Below are positions 34,051-44,641 of a stretch of DNA of 64,000 bases, piece by piece. Numbering within the stretch: position 1 is the stretch's first letter; the number at the start of each line of letters is the position of its first letter. This DNA comes from Asterias rubens. Taxonomy: Eukaryota; Echinodermata; Asteroidea; Forcipulatida; Asteriidae. The stretch lies in assembly GCF_902459465.1 (NCBI RefSeq), contig NC_047068.1, forward strand, positions 6,572,001 to 6,636,000, in the 5' to 3' direction. Below the pieces are notes generated by a model, which searched no databases, was not told the DNA's origin, and saw nothing but the letters and a program-made list of their open reading frames with translations. Both the position numbers and the translations under genes were made by a program.

Positions 34051-36866
34051 TGTGTGGACACTATTGGAACAGAATTACTCAAAATACTTATTAGCTTAAA
34101 ACCTTACTGTTTGATGTTGTGTCTTGATCATCGAGTGTGAAAACCATTACTTTGGTCTTTGGTACATTGATCTCCATTCCGTACTTATTGCTGGTGTCAT
34201 GCACTCTGTCAAGTAATCAATCTTGCACCGTATCCCGCATGACGTTGGCTCCACGAATTTTCTTTTTCCACTCTTGCCTATCTTGCGCTCTTCGATGTTC
34301 CAGGTAGAAGGTGCTGTTCATGATGATGTCGTTTTCCCACCTCTTCCGTGGCCTACCCCGTCTATTTTTTCCAGTTACTGTTTCAAGAAGGATGCATTTT
34401 GGATGTCTGCTGTTTTTCATTCTCACTATGTGGCCAAACCAGGAAAGTTGGATCTTGTGGATGCGTGAAGTGATCAACTCTGGTGGGTTACCACCAGCTG
34501 ACGCTCTCCTCCACACCTCTTCATTTCGCACATTGTCTTGCCAGGAGATGTTCAGGGTTTTGCGCAGGCAGCGCATTTGGAAAGCTTCTAACTTCTTTTG
34601 GTCTGCCTTCCTGATGGTCCAGGCTGCTGCGCTGTATAGAAGAACTGGATAAACCAGTGCATTCACGAGCCGCAGTTTTGTTTTTTTGTTACGTATTTGT
34701 CATGCCAAGTTCTTTGAAGTTTTCCAAGTACCACGGATGCTAGCATCAGCCTCTGTTTGATCTCACAGGAGGAGTCGTTGGATGGTGTCAGAGTCACACC
34801 AAGGTATTTGAACTGTGACACCTGCTCCAGTGCTGAACCATTGATTGTGATGTTTGATGTTGTGTCTTGATCATCGAGTGTAAAAACCATTACTTTGGTC
34901 TTTGGTACATTGATCTCCATTCCGTACTTATTGCTGGTGTCATGCACTCTGTCAAGTAAATTCTGGAGATCAGCTTCTGACTCTGCTATCAGAGCGATGT
35001 CGTCTGCAAAGAGTAGATCCCGCAGTCTGTACCCGTCTACATTAATCCCACACTGGTCACACTCAGCAAAAGCCTCTGTCAGGATATTCTCCAAGAAGAA
35101 GTTGAACAGGCCAGGAGATAACAGGCAACCCTGCCGCACCCCTATAGTAGTTAGAAACCAGTCGGTGTGTTCGTTGCTTATCCTGATGCAGCTCTTAGCC
35201 TTGTTGTACAGATCCTTAATGATGTTGATTAGTTTTCCAGGGACACCATATTGTTGCAAGACAGCGAACAAACCAAAATGCCATACACGGTCGAATGCTT
35301 TTTTGTAGTCGACAAACACAGCAAAAACCTTTCCACCTTGTTTCTCTAATCGGTGTTGGATGAGGAGTCTTAGGGCAAAAACTTGTTCCACTGTGCTGCG
35401 GCCCACTCGAAAACCTGCCTGTTCTTCGGACAGAATAGCTTCGACATATGGTTTCATGCGCCTTCTTATTATCTCTAGGAGAATTTTGCTGCCATGATTG
35501 ATAAGGCTGATGGTCCTATGGTTCTCGCAGCAACTGGTGTCTCCCTTTTTTGGTAATGTGACCATGATAGATGTTGTCCACTCATCCGGAATCCTTTCAG
35601 ATGTCCATATATTGTTGCAAATGCGATGATACGTGTCGATCATTTTATCGCCTCCCATCTTTAGTAGTTCGCCTGGTATCTCGTCTGTTCCCGGAGATTT
35701 GCCTGCTTTAAGCTTGTGAATAGCTTCCACTATTTCAGACCGGAGTATTGAAGGTTCGCTGTCAGTAGGCATTGATGGCATGTCTGCACATACTGATGGA
35801 TCTGCCCCAGTTTTATGGTTGTGTAGTGTCTGACCGTATTAATTGATAGCTCTTCGATGTTCCAGGTAGAAGGTGCTGTTCATGATGATGTCGTTTTCCC
35901 ACCTCTTCCGTGGCCTACCCCGTCTATTTTTTCCAGTTACTGTTTCAAGAAGGATGAATTGTTTAATTTCTGTTGCGTTTGATAGTAGTTCTCCCTGCTT
36001 GTTGCGAATGCACTTGGTCATCGGTTGTCTGGCAAGGCCTTTGCTTATGATCTTGATAGTGCTGAAGACTTCTTTGCTCTTGTTCTGTTGCATGTTGTTT
36101 TCTATTTGCTGACACTGGTCATTAAACCACTTCTCCTTGTCACCTTTCAGGCTCTTTTGGACTTTTCTTGTCAGCTCATTGTACAATCGCCGCCGGTCTC
36201 GATCTTTCAGAGCTTCCTTTCTTGCTTTACGCCGTTGGGCGGTCAGGTCAAGGGTTGCATCAGAAATCCAGGGTTTTCTCTTCGATTTTGAGCTACTGAG
36301 GATTGTATCTGTTGTTTCCTTTATGATGTTGTTAGTGTGTTGGATGAGTGCATCTGTATCCATTTCTCTAGTGTCGACTTCGTCTTCAAGGACACAGAAT
36401 CTGTTTTTAATTTGTAGTTGAAACCTTTGCTTTACTTCCAGATCAGCGAGTTTGTGGAGCTCCCACTTCTTCCGTTTGAGTGCCTCTGGCTCCATCTTAA
36501 ACTTGATTTTGATCTTGGCCATCAGAAGGTTATGATCAGACCCAACGAGTAATGGGGAGAGGATTATATAGTATTAAACAGATTGAGAAATGGCTCCCTC
36601 TGAGGTGACGTACTTTTCGCGAAAAAGGTAATTTTCAACTAGTTTTATTTCGAGACGTCAGAATTAGATTTTGAGATCTCGAAATCAAGCACCTGAAAGC
36701 ACACAACTTCGTGTGACAAGGGTGTTTTTTCATTCACAGTTATCTCGCAACTTCGACGACCAATTGAGCTCAACTTTGCAAAGGTTTGTTATTTTATGCA
36801 TAGTTGAGATACACCAAATGAGAAGACCGGTCTTTGACAATTACCAATATTGTCCAGTGTCTTTAA
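34050..36866. mobile_element. Family A MITE split by a LINE
   Basis: The left part (34050-34107) reads 'gtggacactattggaacaga' and stops after 'aaaaccttact'. The right part resumes at 36546 with 'cgagtaatggggagagg' and runs to TTAA at 36863-36866. The intact counterpart is 29125-29496. About six MITE bases are missing at the junction and I see no target-site duplication. Confidence 0.85.
34110..36545 (-). mobile_element. Non-LTR retrotransposon (I/Nimb-like group), 5'-truncated and rearranged
   Basis: Minus strand. 36522-35839 is the region before the RT (basic, coiled). 35781-34663 is a 372-codon RT with AGKSPGTDEIPGELL, EEQAGFRVGRST, FVDYKKAFDRVWH, VRQGCLLSP and LLFADD. 34666-34217 is the C-terminal part with GRPRKRWENDI. 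There is no endonuclease. Two internal duplications disturb it: 34110-34216 repeats 34853-34959, and 34287-34394 repeats 35849-35956. The second pastes a C-terminal GKNRRGRPRKRWENDI segment onto the upstream frame. The clade assignment is from motif resemblance only. Confidence 0.85.
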
Positions 36867-37464
36867 TACTTCTTGATAACTGCTGATAAAATGGTGATAA
36901 CACATCATAAAACACAGCTGGTAAACTCTAACTACTTGGTATAATTTTGAGAAAAACATCAAGATATCAGGTGCGTTTTCGCGGCAGTAACCGATAACTG
37001 TTTTTGTCATTGGCCCGTAATCAACCAATGACAAATTCAACCAAAACAGTTCTTGGTTACGACCACGAAAACGCATCCCTGTAATCATCACTGAATCTAC
37101 CATCCAAAAGTAAATCGAGTTACAGAATATCCAACAAAACAACAATTTACCAATCGATCTCTTCATTAAACACAAGTAATTATATACTATAAGTTTCTTC
37201 AATATTCTTTAGTATAATAATATACATATCGGTTTTGGTGTTCATCATTTACTCCTTCAGCCGTATGACTATTACTAGTTCATTGACCTATCATTTTCCG
37301 TTCTTTTTGCTCAAGAAGATTTTTTTTTTTAAACAAATAAATTATGCGTAAATGGCACCAGACTATTTTCAAATGAAGCATCGGGCTGTGCCTGTATTGA
37401 CGAACAAGGGCTGTGGCAGTTGCTAAAGGTGTGTCAAATTGGTACCATTACGTTGCGCCAACGT
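36867..37464. other. Amplicon sequence downstream of lectin copy 5
   Basis: No gene. Repeats 29497-30047 with small indels. Confidence 0.5.
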
Positions 37465-37877
37465 TTAAAGGATTCGGGTACTTTTTCAAAATGTCCACAG
37501 ATTTACATTAAACTGACAGGGTTTCAAGATAATGATAGTGGAAAGCTTCCCTTCAAATATTACTAACTAAGGTTGTGTAGTTTCTGAGAAATAAGTAAAA
37601 CAAGTCACAAAATTATTTTAGCATGTAAAATCCCCTTAACCAGTTATGATAATATTATACCAAAACCATAGCATAACTGGTTAATACGTTTTTACATGCT
37701 AAAACTGAGACGAAAATTATTACTTTTACTCATTTCTCAAAAACTACAGCACCTCAGTAAGTAAAATTTCAAGGGAAGCTTTCTAATATCATAATCTTCA
37801 AACTGTGTAAGTTTAATGTAAATCTGTGGACATTGTGTTTTTTGTTAGGAAAAAGTACATATACATGTAATCTTTAA
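37465..37877. mobile_element. TTAA foldback MITE, family E, copy 2
   Basis: Same element and same insertion point as 30048-30483; it lacks the 'ttggtctcatgagaccaaaa' segment at the centre. Inherited by duplication. Confidence 0.8.
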
Positions 37878-38136
37878 CATGCGGCTACTGCCTGCCGGCC
37901 TCGCCCCCTCTATAGTAAACGCCTATAACGCAACAACTTTATTTGTCAACATACCTCATACATCATTGTTGAATTTACCAGGCACTAAAAACAGAGTTAT
38001 TGGGTATCCCTAAACAAAAATCCTCACTAAACGCCAAGATTAAAAGTGTAAAATTTCATCAATAGATGACAATCCGTTTCTGCGTCCTGCATATTCCCCT
38101 TAATGTCTCCTTCGTTTCCTAACGACCGTTGCTGCT

Positions 38137-38766
38137 TCATGGACAAACCATCTTCCCTCCAGCTTGTTTAGGCAGATTGAAGGAGTGACATCGGGGGTGT
38201 GATCGGCAAGCCTTCCCGCATGATCCGACGCCTTCACCCATGAACTCCTCCATGGCGTGGTGTAGCAGGCACTGAGGAGTGAGGCGGCCACCACTGCTAA
38301 CAGGGAGCTCGCATACGACAAAGTGAGAGTTTTCGCAGTGGTCATCGTTCCATGTACCACCCCTCCTCTTGTCTTGGACACCACAATCTTCACCATCTCC
38401 TAAGTTATTTGGCTCTCCATACGCCCAATTCTCATAGGCGTAGGTTTCACCCTTCAACGGACAGTGCTGCCAGTTTCCCTCCTTCTAGATGTCATTGCAA
38501 CCAATCCAAAGATGGTTATCTGGTGTCAGATCAGGTTCCTTCAGGAATAGTTCCCATATGTAATCCTGTTCGGATTGAGAGTTTGGGGTAGCTAGGTTTG
38601 CTCGTGACTCGGCACAAGTGCGATTTGCTTGGTACCAATCCATCTTGCGCGTGATAATGAAGTAACATGACTCGCCGTATCGGTGCCAATCAGGAGGGCA
38701 GATTTCAGCCATTAAACGGCCACCGTAAACGCCAAGAACAAGACTTAACACTTGAAAAACACGCAT
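38137..38766 (-). pseudogene. Secreted C-type lectin, copy 5, internal stop
   Basis: Same architecture as the others: signal peptide (MRVFQVLSLVLGVYGGRLMA), CPPDWHRYGESCYF, NRT sequon, WIGCND. At codon 94 the sequence reads ATC TAG AAG where intact copies read ATA TTG GAG, giving a TAG stop at 38485-38487. The frame is not shifted and continues with EGNWQHCPLKG, EPN in YGEPNNLGDGEDCG, WND and the complete tail ending KMVCP. Everything after the stop looks well kept, so inactivation is recent or the stop is a sequencing or assembly matter. The upstream TATA box of copies 2-4 is missing: homology ends just above the ATG. Confidence 0.85.
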
Positions 38767-38829
38767 TTTGATGTTAACTGGAAATAATTATTTGAAGTTG
38801 ATTGTGAAAGAGAAACTGTTTTGAGAGTT

Positions 38830-39250
38830 CCACTAGTTCCAAACCGTTAACGTTGTCAGGACTAAGTGGCTGCTTGCTTTGGTAGGATTCGTTTCAAATG
38901 GTGATTTTCATTAGCAGTTCGTCAGGCCTGCAGTGCGTCATCGTTTCCAGTGAAACAGGTTTATTAAAACCACGGAGTTTTAAGAGTCCGACTTTTTCTG
39001 AGAATATATTTTCAACACGATACCAGCCCGCCCAACCGCCGAGTGAAATCGATTTTGTTCGAAACTGTTATTTTCTGACTTTCAGTCGCCATATAGTATT
39101 GGTTTTGCTCGCAAGCATTCTACTCAGGTTCGTTAATTTGTTTCAAAGAGGTAACAATATGCAAACAGTCAGTGCTGTATTTCTTTAATTAATTACTTTT
39201 TGTTTTGATTAGCCTGTATAACTGTTGCTTGGTGTCCTGTAACATTGTCG
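38830..39250. repeat. Partial amplicon flank upstream of copy 5
   Basis: Matches 26770-27180 and 31690-32110 ('aaccgttaacgttgtcag', 'acacgataccagcccgccca') and then diverges. It marks the right end of the amplified block. Confidence 0.7.
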
Positions 39251-40020
39251 ATATGAGTAGTAGACAAGTTTGATGGCTTTCATTTCTATCCAACACCCTC
39301 AACTTATCAACGTGAAGAGTGGGTTGGTTTTCTGGTTCTGGCTTTCAATTCTAACATGGAGGGGATGCTGGCTGGCTGGGCGATGGATGTATTAATGCTT
39401 GCACTGACCACCTTCGTTTTCATTGTGGTCAGTTTATTTGTACAGTGGTACAGTTGTACTCTTGGTGTCCAGCAGCATTTTCGATGTGAGCAGTATACAG
39501 GCGGGTTTGATGGCTTTCATTTCAATCCTAAACAATCACCTTTTGTGGTGATTCGATGATGTAGCGAGTGGCTTGTGGCTTGCGGTTTGTATTTGGAGTC
39601 TGGGCATGGTCACTAGCCTCGTTCCTATGACGAAGCGATACACTGGGCTGATGAATGGTGATCGCACTTGCTCCCACGGTCCCCGTGTGTCTTTGGATGA
39701 TGAGCGGTGATGGCCCATGGTGCAAACATTTTCGGCATGGATGTGTTCTTACAATCTGAAGTTTTGTTACTCGGCCAGTTACACGGTGCATCACAGAAGG
39801 GAACTGCAAACCTTAAGTTTCTGAAGGGGAAAAAAGGAAAGATTGAGATTTGGGCTACACTCAAAAAGTCCAGAAAGGAACTCAAACTTCTAGGACACAA
39901 TTCTTTTGAGTGTCTTTTGATATATGAGGTTAACTTGACCTTAGCAAGAACAATGTTCAATTTTATTTGAAACATCATGACCTTACATAGGATTTGAGGC
40001 ACTGCATGGTGAGGTATCAG
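39251..40020. other. No gene established
   Basis: Higher-GC stretch at 39590-39720 with open minus frames (39528-39809 and 39536-39718). It might hold an exon of the gene whose first exon is at 40747-40880, but I could not join them with matching splice phase. Confidence 0.3.
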
Positions 40021-40023
40021 TAT

Positions 40024-40206
40024 GTATATTTGGTTTGCGGTAACACCATGTGTGTTTCTACTTGCCAGGTAGGGTTTGTTCTTTATAGAGAACTGTCTTT
40101 CTATTCTACTCCGGGGCAGTAGAATGAAGAAAGACAGTTCTCTGAAGAACAAACCCTACCTGGCAAGTAGAAACACACATGGTGTTACCGCAAACCAAAT
40201 ATATAT
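40024..40206. repeat. Near-perfect 183-bp palindrome
   Basis: Two arms of about 85 bases ('atatttggtttgcggtaaca' outward to 'agagaactgtctttc') are complements with only a few mismatches around a short centre ('ctccggggcagta'). No TTAA at the ends and no clear target duplication. Either a very young foldback element or a hairpin-RNA locus. Confidence 0.85.
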
Positions 40207-40253
40207 CATGAGCTAAGTAAGCTCGCGTATCAGTCAGTGGTGTCCACGAATCT

Positions 40254-40608
40254 TTAAAGGCACTGGACACCTTTGGTAAGGGTCAAAGACCAGTATTCTC
40301 ACTAGGTGTATCCAAACATATGCATAAAATAACAAACCTATTAACATTTGGACTCAATTGGTCATCGCAGTTGGAAGAGAAAAATGAAACGAAAAAAAAC
40401 CTTGTTGCACAAAATAATTTGTGTGCTTTCAGAATGTCTAATAAATGGCCTTTTTCTACTTTTAGTAAGAAGTAACCTCTTTCTCAAAAACTATGTTACT
40501 TCAAAGGGAGCCGCTTCTCACAACGTTTTGTACTATCAAAAGCTCTTCAATGCTCGTTCTTACCAATTATTTTAAGTAATATTACCAATAGTGTCCATTG
40601 CCTTTTAA
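40254..40608. mobile_element. TTAA MITE family A, diverged
   Basis: TTAA at 40254-40257 and 40605-40608; ends AGGCACTGGACACCTTTGG and ccaatagtgtccattgcct. The interior is diverged from other copies. Confidence 0.8.
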
Positions 40609-40746
40609 TAACGATCGCGTTTGTTGTTCAGTTTCTGTTTATTTATTTAACTATATGTCAACACAACGCTGTCACTAGCCAGGAGGATAGTTGAGATAAA
40701 GTGTTAAGGTCAGATAGATCTAGAGTTCAAGAAACTTTGAACTTAC

Positions 40747-40880
40747 TCAGCGGCCCTGTTGTGATGTTGTTGTTCATTGAACTCGGGTTGGGCTGTCGGC
40801 AGGAAGGGCGCCACCTTGCAAGTGTTTCTCCCTTTGTATGACGTGTGTACTCGTTCCCACCGTTCCTTTTCAGTGGTCAT
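40747..40880 (-). CDS. Candidate first coding exon of an unidentified gene
   Basis: From the ATG at 40880 the frame reads MTTEKERWERVHTSYKG and continues for 44 codons plus 2 bases to a strong donor (GA|GTAAGTTC at 40746-40741). Composition is more GC- and CpG-rich than the flanks, and the residues (charged, aromatic, PFLPTAQPEFNEQQ) look protein-like, without the low complexity of the surrounding frames. I do not recognise the protein. The rest of the gene would lie to the left on minus, but I could not place a second exon with matching phase. It could still be a chance open frame. Confidence 0.4.
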
Positions 40881-41035
40881 TGTGACTAGGTTAATGCGGT
40901 CAATCTCTCGTTAGCAGGTCATACTATACTTTGGACCCTGGGAAGGACAAGGAATTCATGAGTTATACTCTCTTTTTCAAAACAAGTCAAACTATTTAAC
41001 ACAAAACAAAACTGTCCAAAACTTCTCGCGTTTCT

Positions 41036-41301
41036 TTAAAGGCACTGGACACTATTGGTAGTTACTCGAGACCTTAGCAATAGATGTTGAGGTCTCGAAG
41101 TCAAGCATCCAAAAGCACACAACTTCCTGTGACAAGGGTGTTTTGTTTTTTCTTTCCATTATTATCGCGCAACTTCGACGACCGATTGAGATCAAAATGT
41201 TTACGGGTTTGTTATTTTATGTTTATTTTGTTATTATGTTAAGATACACCAAGTGAGAAGACTGGTCTTTGACAATTACCAATAGTGTCCAGTGTCTTTA
41301 A
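41036..41301. mobile_element. TTAA MITE family A, internally deleted
   Basis: TTAA at 41036-41039 and 41298-41301; ends AGGCACTGGACACTATTGG and ccaatagtgtccagtgtct. It lacks about 100 bases of the left interior. Confidence 0.8.
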
Positions 41302-41539
41302 ACCACAGCAGCGTCTGTTTATCACTAAGGGTCGGACATTATTGGACAAAGTTATAGTGGCATCGAGGTCAAGTGTGATCGCAAATAAGCCCTGGGCCTA
41401 CTAAACAAACAAAAACAATTCCTGTATGGGAGTTGTAAAATGGCAATGACAACAACAAAAGTTCAATCAATAAATAGGTGAGAAAATAAAATAAGCTGTT
41501 GCAAACTGCTTATCAACCAAAAGGACCAATAAATGCAAA

Positions 41540-41700
41540 AAATAGTTAACGGCCTGACGTTTCGATCCTATAGCTTCACTGCCCATGTGACACACTTAGT
41601 TTATCCATAGAGCAGGACCAGTGGTTTGCCTTTCATGTGTTATGTGTTTTCATTATGGCCTTCGAGAAAGACTATGGTCGAAACGACAGACCATAAGTAA
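41540..41700. repeat. Penelope-like / ribozyme-like repeat fragment
   Basis: 'ggcctgacgtttcgatccta' followed by 'gcttcact', then 'gtcgaaacgacagacc' about 100 bases on. The pairing of GAAAC-type words with a nearby CTTCA resembles the hammerhead-bearing terminal repeats of Penelope-like elements. The core is degraded. Confidence 0.3.
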
Positions 41701-42040
41701 TATTGGTTTGAGAAGTTTGTTACCTTATCAAAGTCACTTAAAAGACTCGACGTGACATCATCATGAAATGACAAGATTGAAATTCCAAATGAGCAGGTTC
41801 TGCAGGTCGGAATGTCACACCGGACGGCACGGCTCGACGACAGATTCAACCGGGGCTCAGTGGCTGTGTGGACGGCAGAGGACCAGCTGCATCGGCAGGC
41901 CTCGGTGTTTAAACTTGTTTATTTGGAATTAAGTGGGACCTTGGAAGTGGACTTTGAGAGGTCATGTTGCGCAATTTTTGTGTGGGTTTAGGCCATGGTC
42001 TACGTGCCAGTTACATTAACTTCCTTCTCGTTGCTATACT

Positions 42041-42375
42041 TCAAGGCACTGGACTGGACAAAGACCAGTAATCTCACTTGGTTTAACCCAACGTATGCAT
42101 AAAATAACAAAATATTTGTGAACATTTTGACTCAATTAGTCATCGAAGTTGCAATAGAATAATACTAGATAAAACACCATTGTTGCAAAGTTGTTCGTGC
42201 TTTTTAGATGTATAGGCATGATAAAAGGCTTCAGGCCTGAAATTGAGTGAGATACTACCTCTCTCTCAATACTTCTCACAATGGTGATCAACATCTCTCC
42301 GTTGCTCGTTACTAACGTCAGTTTTTATGCTAACAATTACTATGTGACATTACCAATGGTCTCCATTGCCTTTAA
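42041..42375. mobile_element. TTAA MITE family A, diverged
   Basis: The left end is damaged ('aaggcactggactggacaaa'); the right end is 'ccattgcc' before TTAA at 42372-42375. The interior is recognisable ('acgtatgcataaaataacaa'). Confidence 0.65.
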
Positions 42376-42993
42376 TTTCGACATTCGGATAAACTAAAAC
42401 TATGGATAACAAACCAAAAACGACAACAGCAACAGAAGACACATTGTAAGAACAACGAACATGGTTTTTTTCCCCAAGCTATCACGATGGAAATTAACTT
42501 TATTAATCCGTTGCTCCCCACCTCTCCCTTGCAAAAAAAGTATATTCTTCATAATGTTCATATCTCGCCGATTATTCCTGTCGGTGTAAACTGTGATACA
42601 GTGCTTTATTTATACAATTAAGTAAATGACAACATTGAATTTTATTTCCCACATTTTTGAAATGTTATACCTTTTAACTTTACAAAATTGTGTTGTATTA
42701 ATTAGTTGTACCTTTCTGTTGACTTGGTATTTAATTGGTATTGCTATAATAAGGCATGTGGTTATTTTTATCGGAGATGGTCGGTAGGTGTCACTTGGGA
42801 TTTTTTTCCCCGAGTGTGTCTCCATACATGGTCTGGAGGAAGTTTGTTCAAAAGAGGATGAAATTTCTCCACATAATTTCGTGCTGCCATCAAGCGCCTC
42901 ATATCGTCCACTGACACAATATTTGCCGGATAAGAGTCTCCTGCCATACCGGCCAATTAAAGCAGATCGGAATAGTGGTTTTATCAACAACTT

Positions 42994-43515
42994 TCACATT
43001 GTACTTGCAATCTGGACTAAAACCAATTTGTACTCAATCTGTGGGCGGTAAACATGAAGCGCCGTGACGGCAGGCACATGAGCCTTCACCGCTGTTAACC
43101 GACCCGCCGATGGGCTTTCATCATCGCCTCGGTACACCCCGCGGTACCTCATCACCATCTCCCCGTGACTGTATATGTCTTTGTAGTACAACACAAGAGC
43201 TGTAATGTAAGCGAAGACTCCGAGGCATAGCAAGGCGATGCCGATGGGCACACCGGTAAAACCTCCTGTGGTACCGGTGCTGTCGTCGTCAGTGCTCCCG
43301 GCACCCATCATCTTTGCACTGTCGTGTCGTCTCGGAACACGTAGCGGAGGCGAGAGGATTACCACTGCAGCACCGCTCGTCAGCAGCACGGTACCGACGA
43401 AGGTGAATGCCCGAACGAGGCTGTGGAGTGTTGATGCATATCGCCTCGTTATGGGTCGTGTATGGACGACCTGGCTCGTTGGAAGGTCCTGGTAGGGTCT
43501 GGTATTAGTCGACAT
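42994..43515 (-). CDS. Putative two-transmembrane protein, 173 codons
   Basis: Open frame from the ATG at 43515, which is immediately preceded in frame by TAA, so this start is well defined. Residues about 36-55 (FTFVGTVLLTSGAAVVILS) and 89-112 (GVPIGIALLCLGVFAYITAL) are strongly hydrophobic. Between them is a polar loop rich in D, S, T and G; N- and C-terminal parts are basic and tyrosine-rich. The whole frame is GC/CpG-rich against AT-rich flanks, which supports coding. I do not recognise a family. A splice near 43000 into the open frame at 42930-42768 (DSYPANIVSVDDMRRLMAAR) is possible in phase but would need an intron of only about 65 bases. Confidence 0.5.
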   Translation of the reverse strand: MSTNTRPYQDLPTSQVVHTRPITRRYASTLHSLVRAFTFVGTVLLTSGAAVVILSPPLRVPRRHDSAKMMGAGSTDDDSTGTTGGFTGVPIGIALLCLGVFAYITALVLYYKDIYSHGEMVMRYRGVYRGDDESPSAGRLTAVKAHVPAVTALHVYRPQIEYKLVLVQIASTM

Positions 43516-43749
43516 TTATGGTGCCATGTTTCGAACTGCTGTCGTCATTGTGTGAGTTGATGCTTGTACCTGAATAGTAGTTTTATCAAATAAATAATAT
43601 TATAAATTTTAAAGTCGGGTGAGAAAACCACCCGTAGTGTTGTTCTTCCCTTGACCCAGCACCGCCAAACGAACCTACGAGCGGTACGCGCCCTATAAGG
43701 GCCAAATTCATGAAGCCCTGAAGCACATGCACACCGTAGCACATGCAAG

Positions 43750-44640
43750 TCTTGGCTTATATATTTTTACAGCAACAACAGGTTACCAGCCAACACCTCA
43801 TACATTTTTGCAAATAATATTGTGACTGTAGCCCAACTACAATGCAATTACCAAATGTTACGCCAACATAACGTTTTGTTGTTATGTCTTTATTGATAAA
43901 CTGAGTATTTCTTTATGAAAGTGGATCCATGCCTGTGGCCTACCACGGTATAACCACGGTGTATGTTGCACTGTTGTTGTATTTTATTGTTATAGGCCCC
44001 TCCAGGAAACTAACTGAGGCACTAAACTAAACCCTCTGGTTTGGGTTTCGAACTCACTTAGGATTGATTGGTATAGGCCTTAAGTTTTCACACACATAAT
44101 GAGTTCAACGACAACATCACTTGAACATAAACATCACTTGAACATCAGAAAGAACAGCTTTACACACATGGGGGGCAGAGTAGTTGACCACTGGGAATGT
44201 CCCTAAGACGGCAGTATGAGTAGAAGCAGCATCAATCAATGCCTTCAAAGGTAACATTTATGGGGGGGGGGGGGTTACAAGAAAGTACGACAAGTATGAC
44301 TATAATTTATAAAGCGGACAAAATATATCTGCTTTCCTTTTCAGATTTATCTTTGTACAACATGATAACCCATGCAGTGGATTTTGAATGAAATAAGGTG
44401 GGCATTATGACTAGCCTTAAAGAGCCCAGGTAACTAAAAACTACAGGTAACGTGATTGTTTTACGTCCTCTGCCAAAAGTTGAGGTAGGGGAACAAACTT
44501 CCCTATTTAATATTACAAAATTTAACAGAGAAATTCTGGAAAGAAAATGGATGACGAGTTACTCAATCGCAGTCTATTACTTACCTTATTATGGTGATTT
44601 TATTGAGAAATCATTGTTGTTCATTATTTTGTGTTCAGTT
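43750..44640. other. No gene recognised
   Basis: AT-rich with a run of 13-14 Gs at about 44260-44273. The 109-codon plus frame at 44452-44781 runs into the MITE that follows and has no domain. Confidence 0.5.
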
Positions 44641-44641
44641 G

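Noticed and set aside
39625-40152. 175-codon minus ORF
   Set aside because: It runs through one arm of the large palindrome and has no recognisable domain.
42768-42956. Neuropeptide Y-like peptide (SYPANIVSVDDMRRLMAAR)
   Set aside because: It superficially resembles the NPY fold segment, but there is no signal peptide, no amidation/cleavage site after a conserved RxRY/F end, and the similarity is too short.
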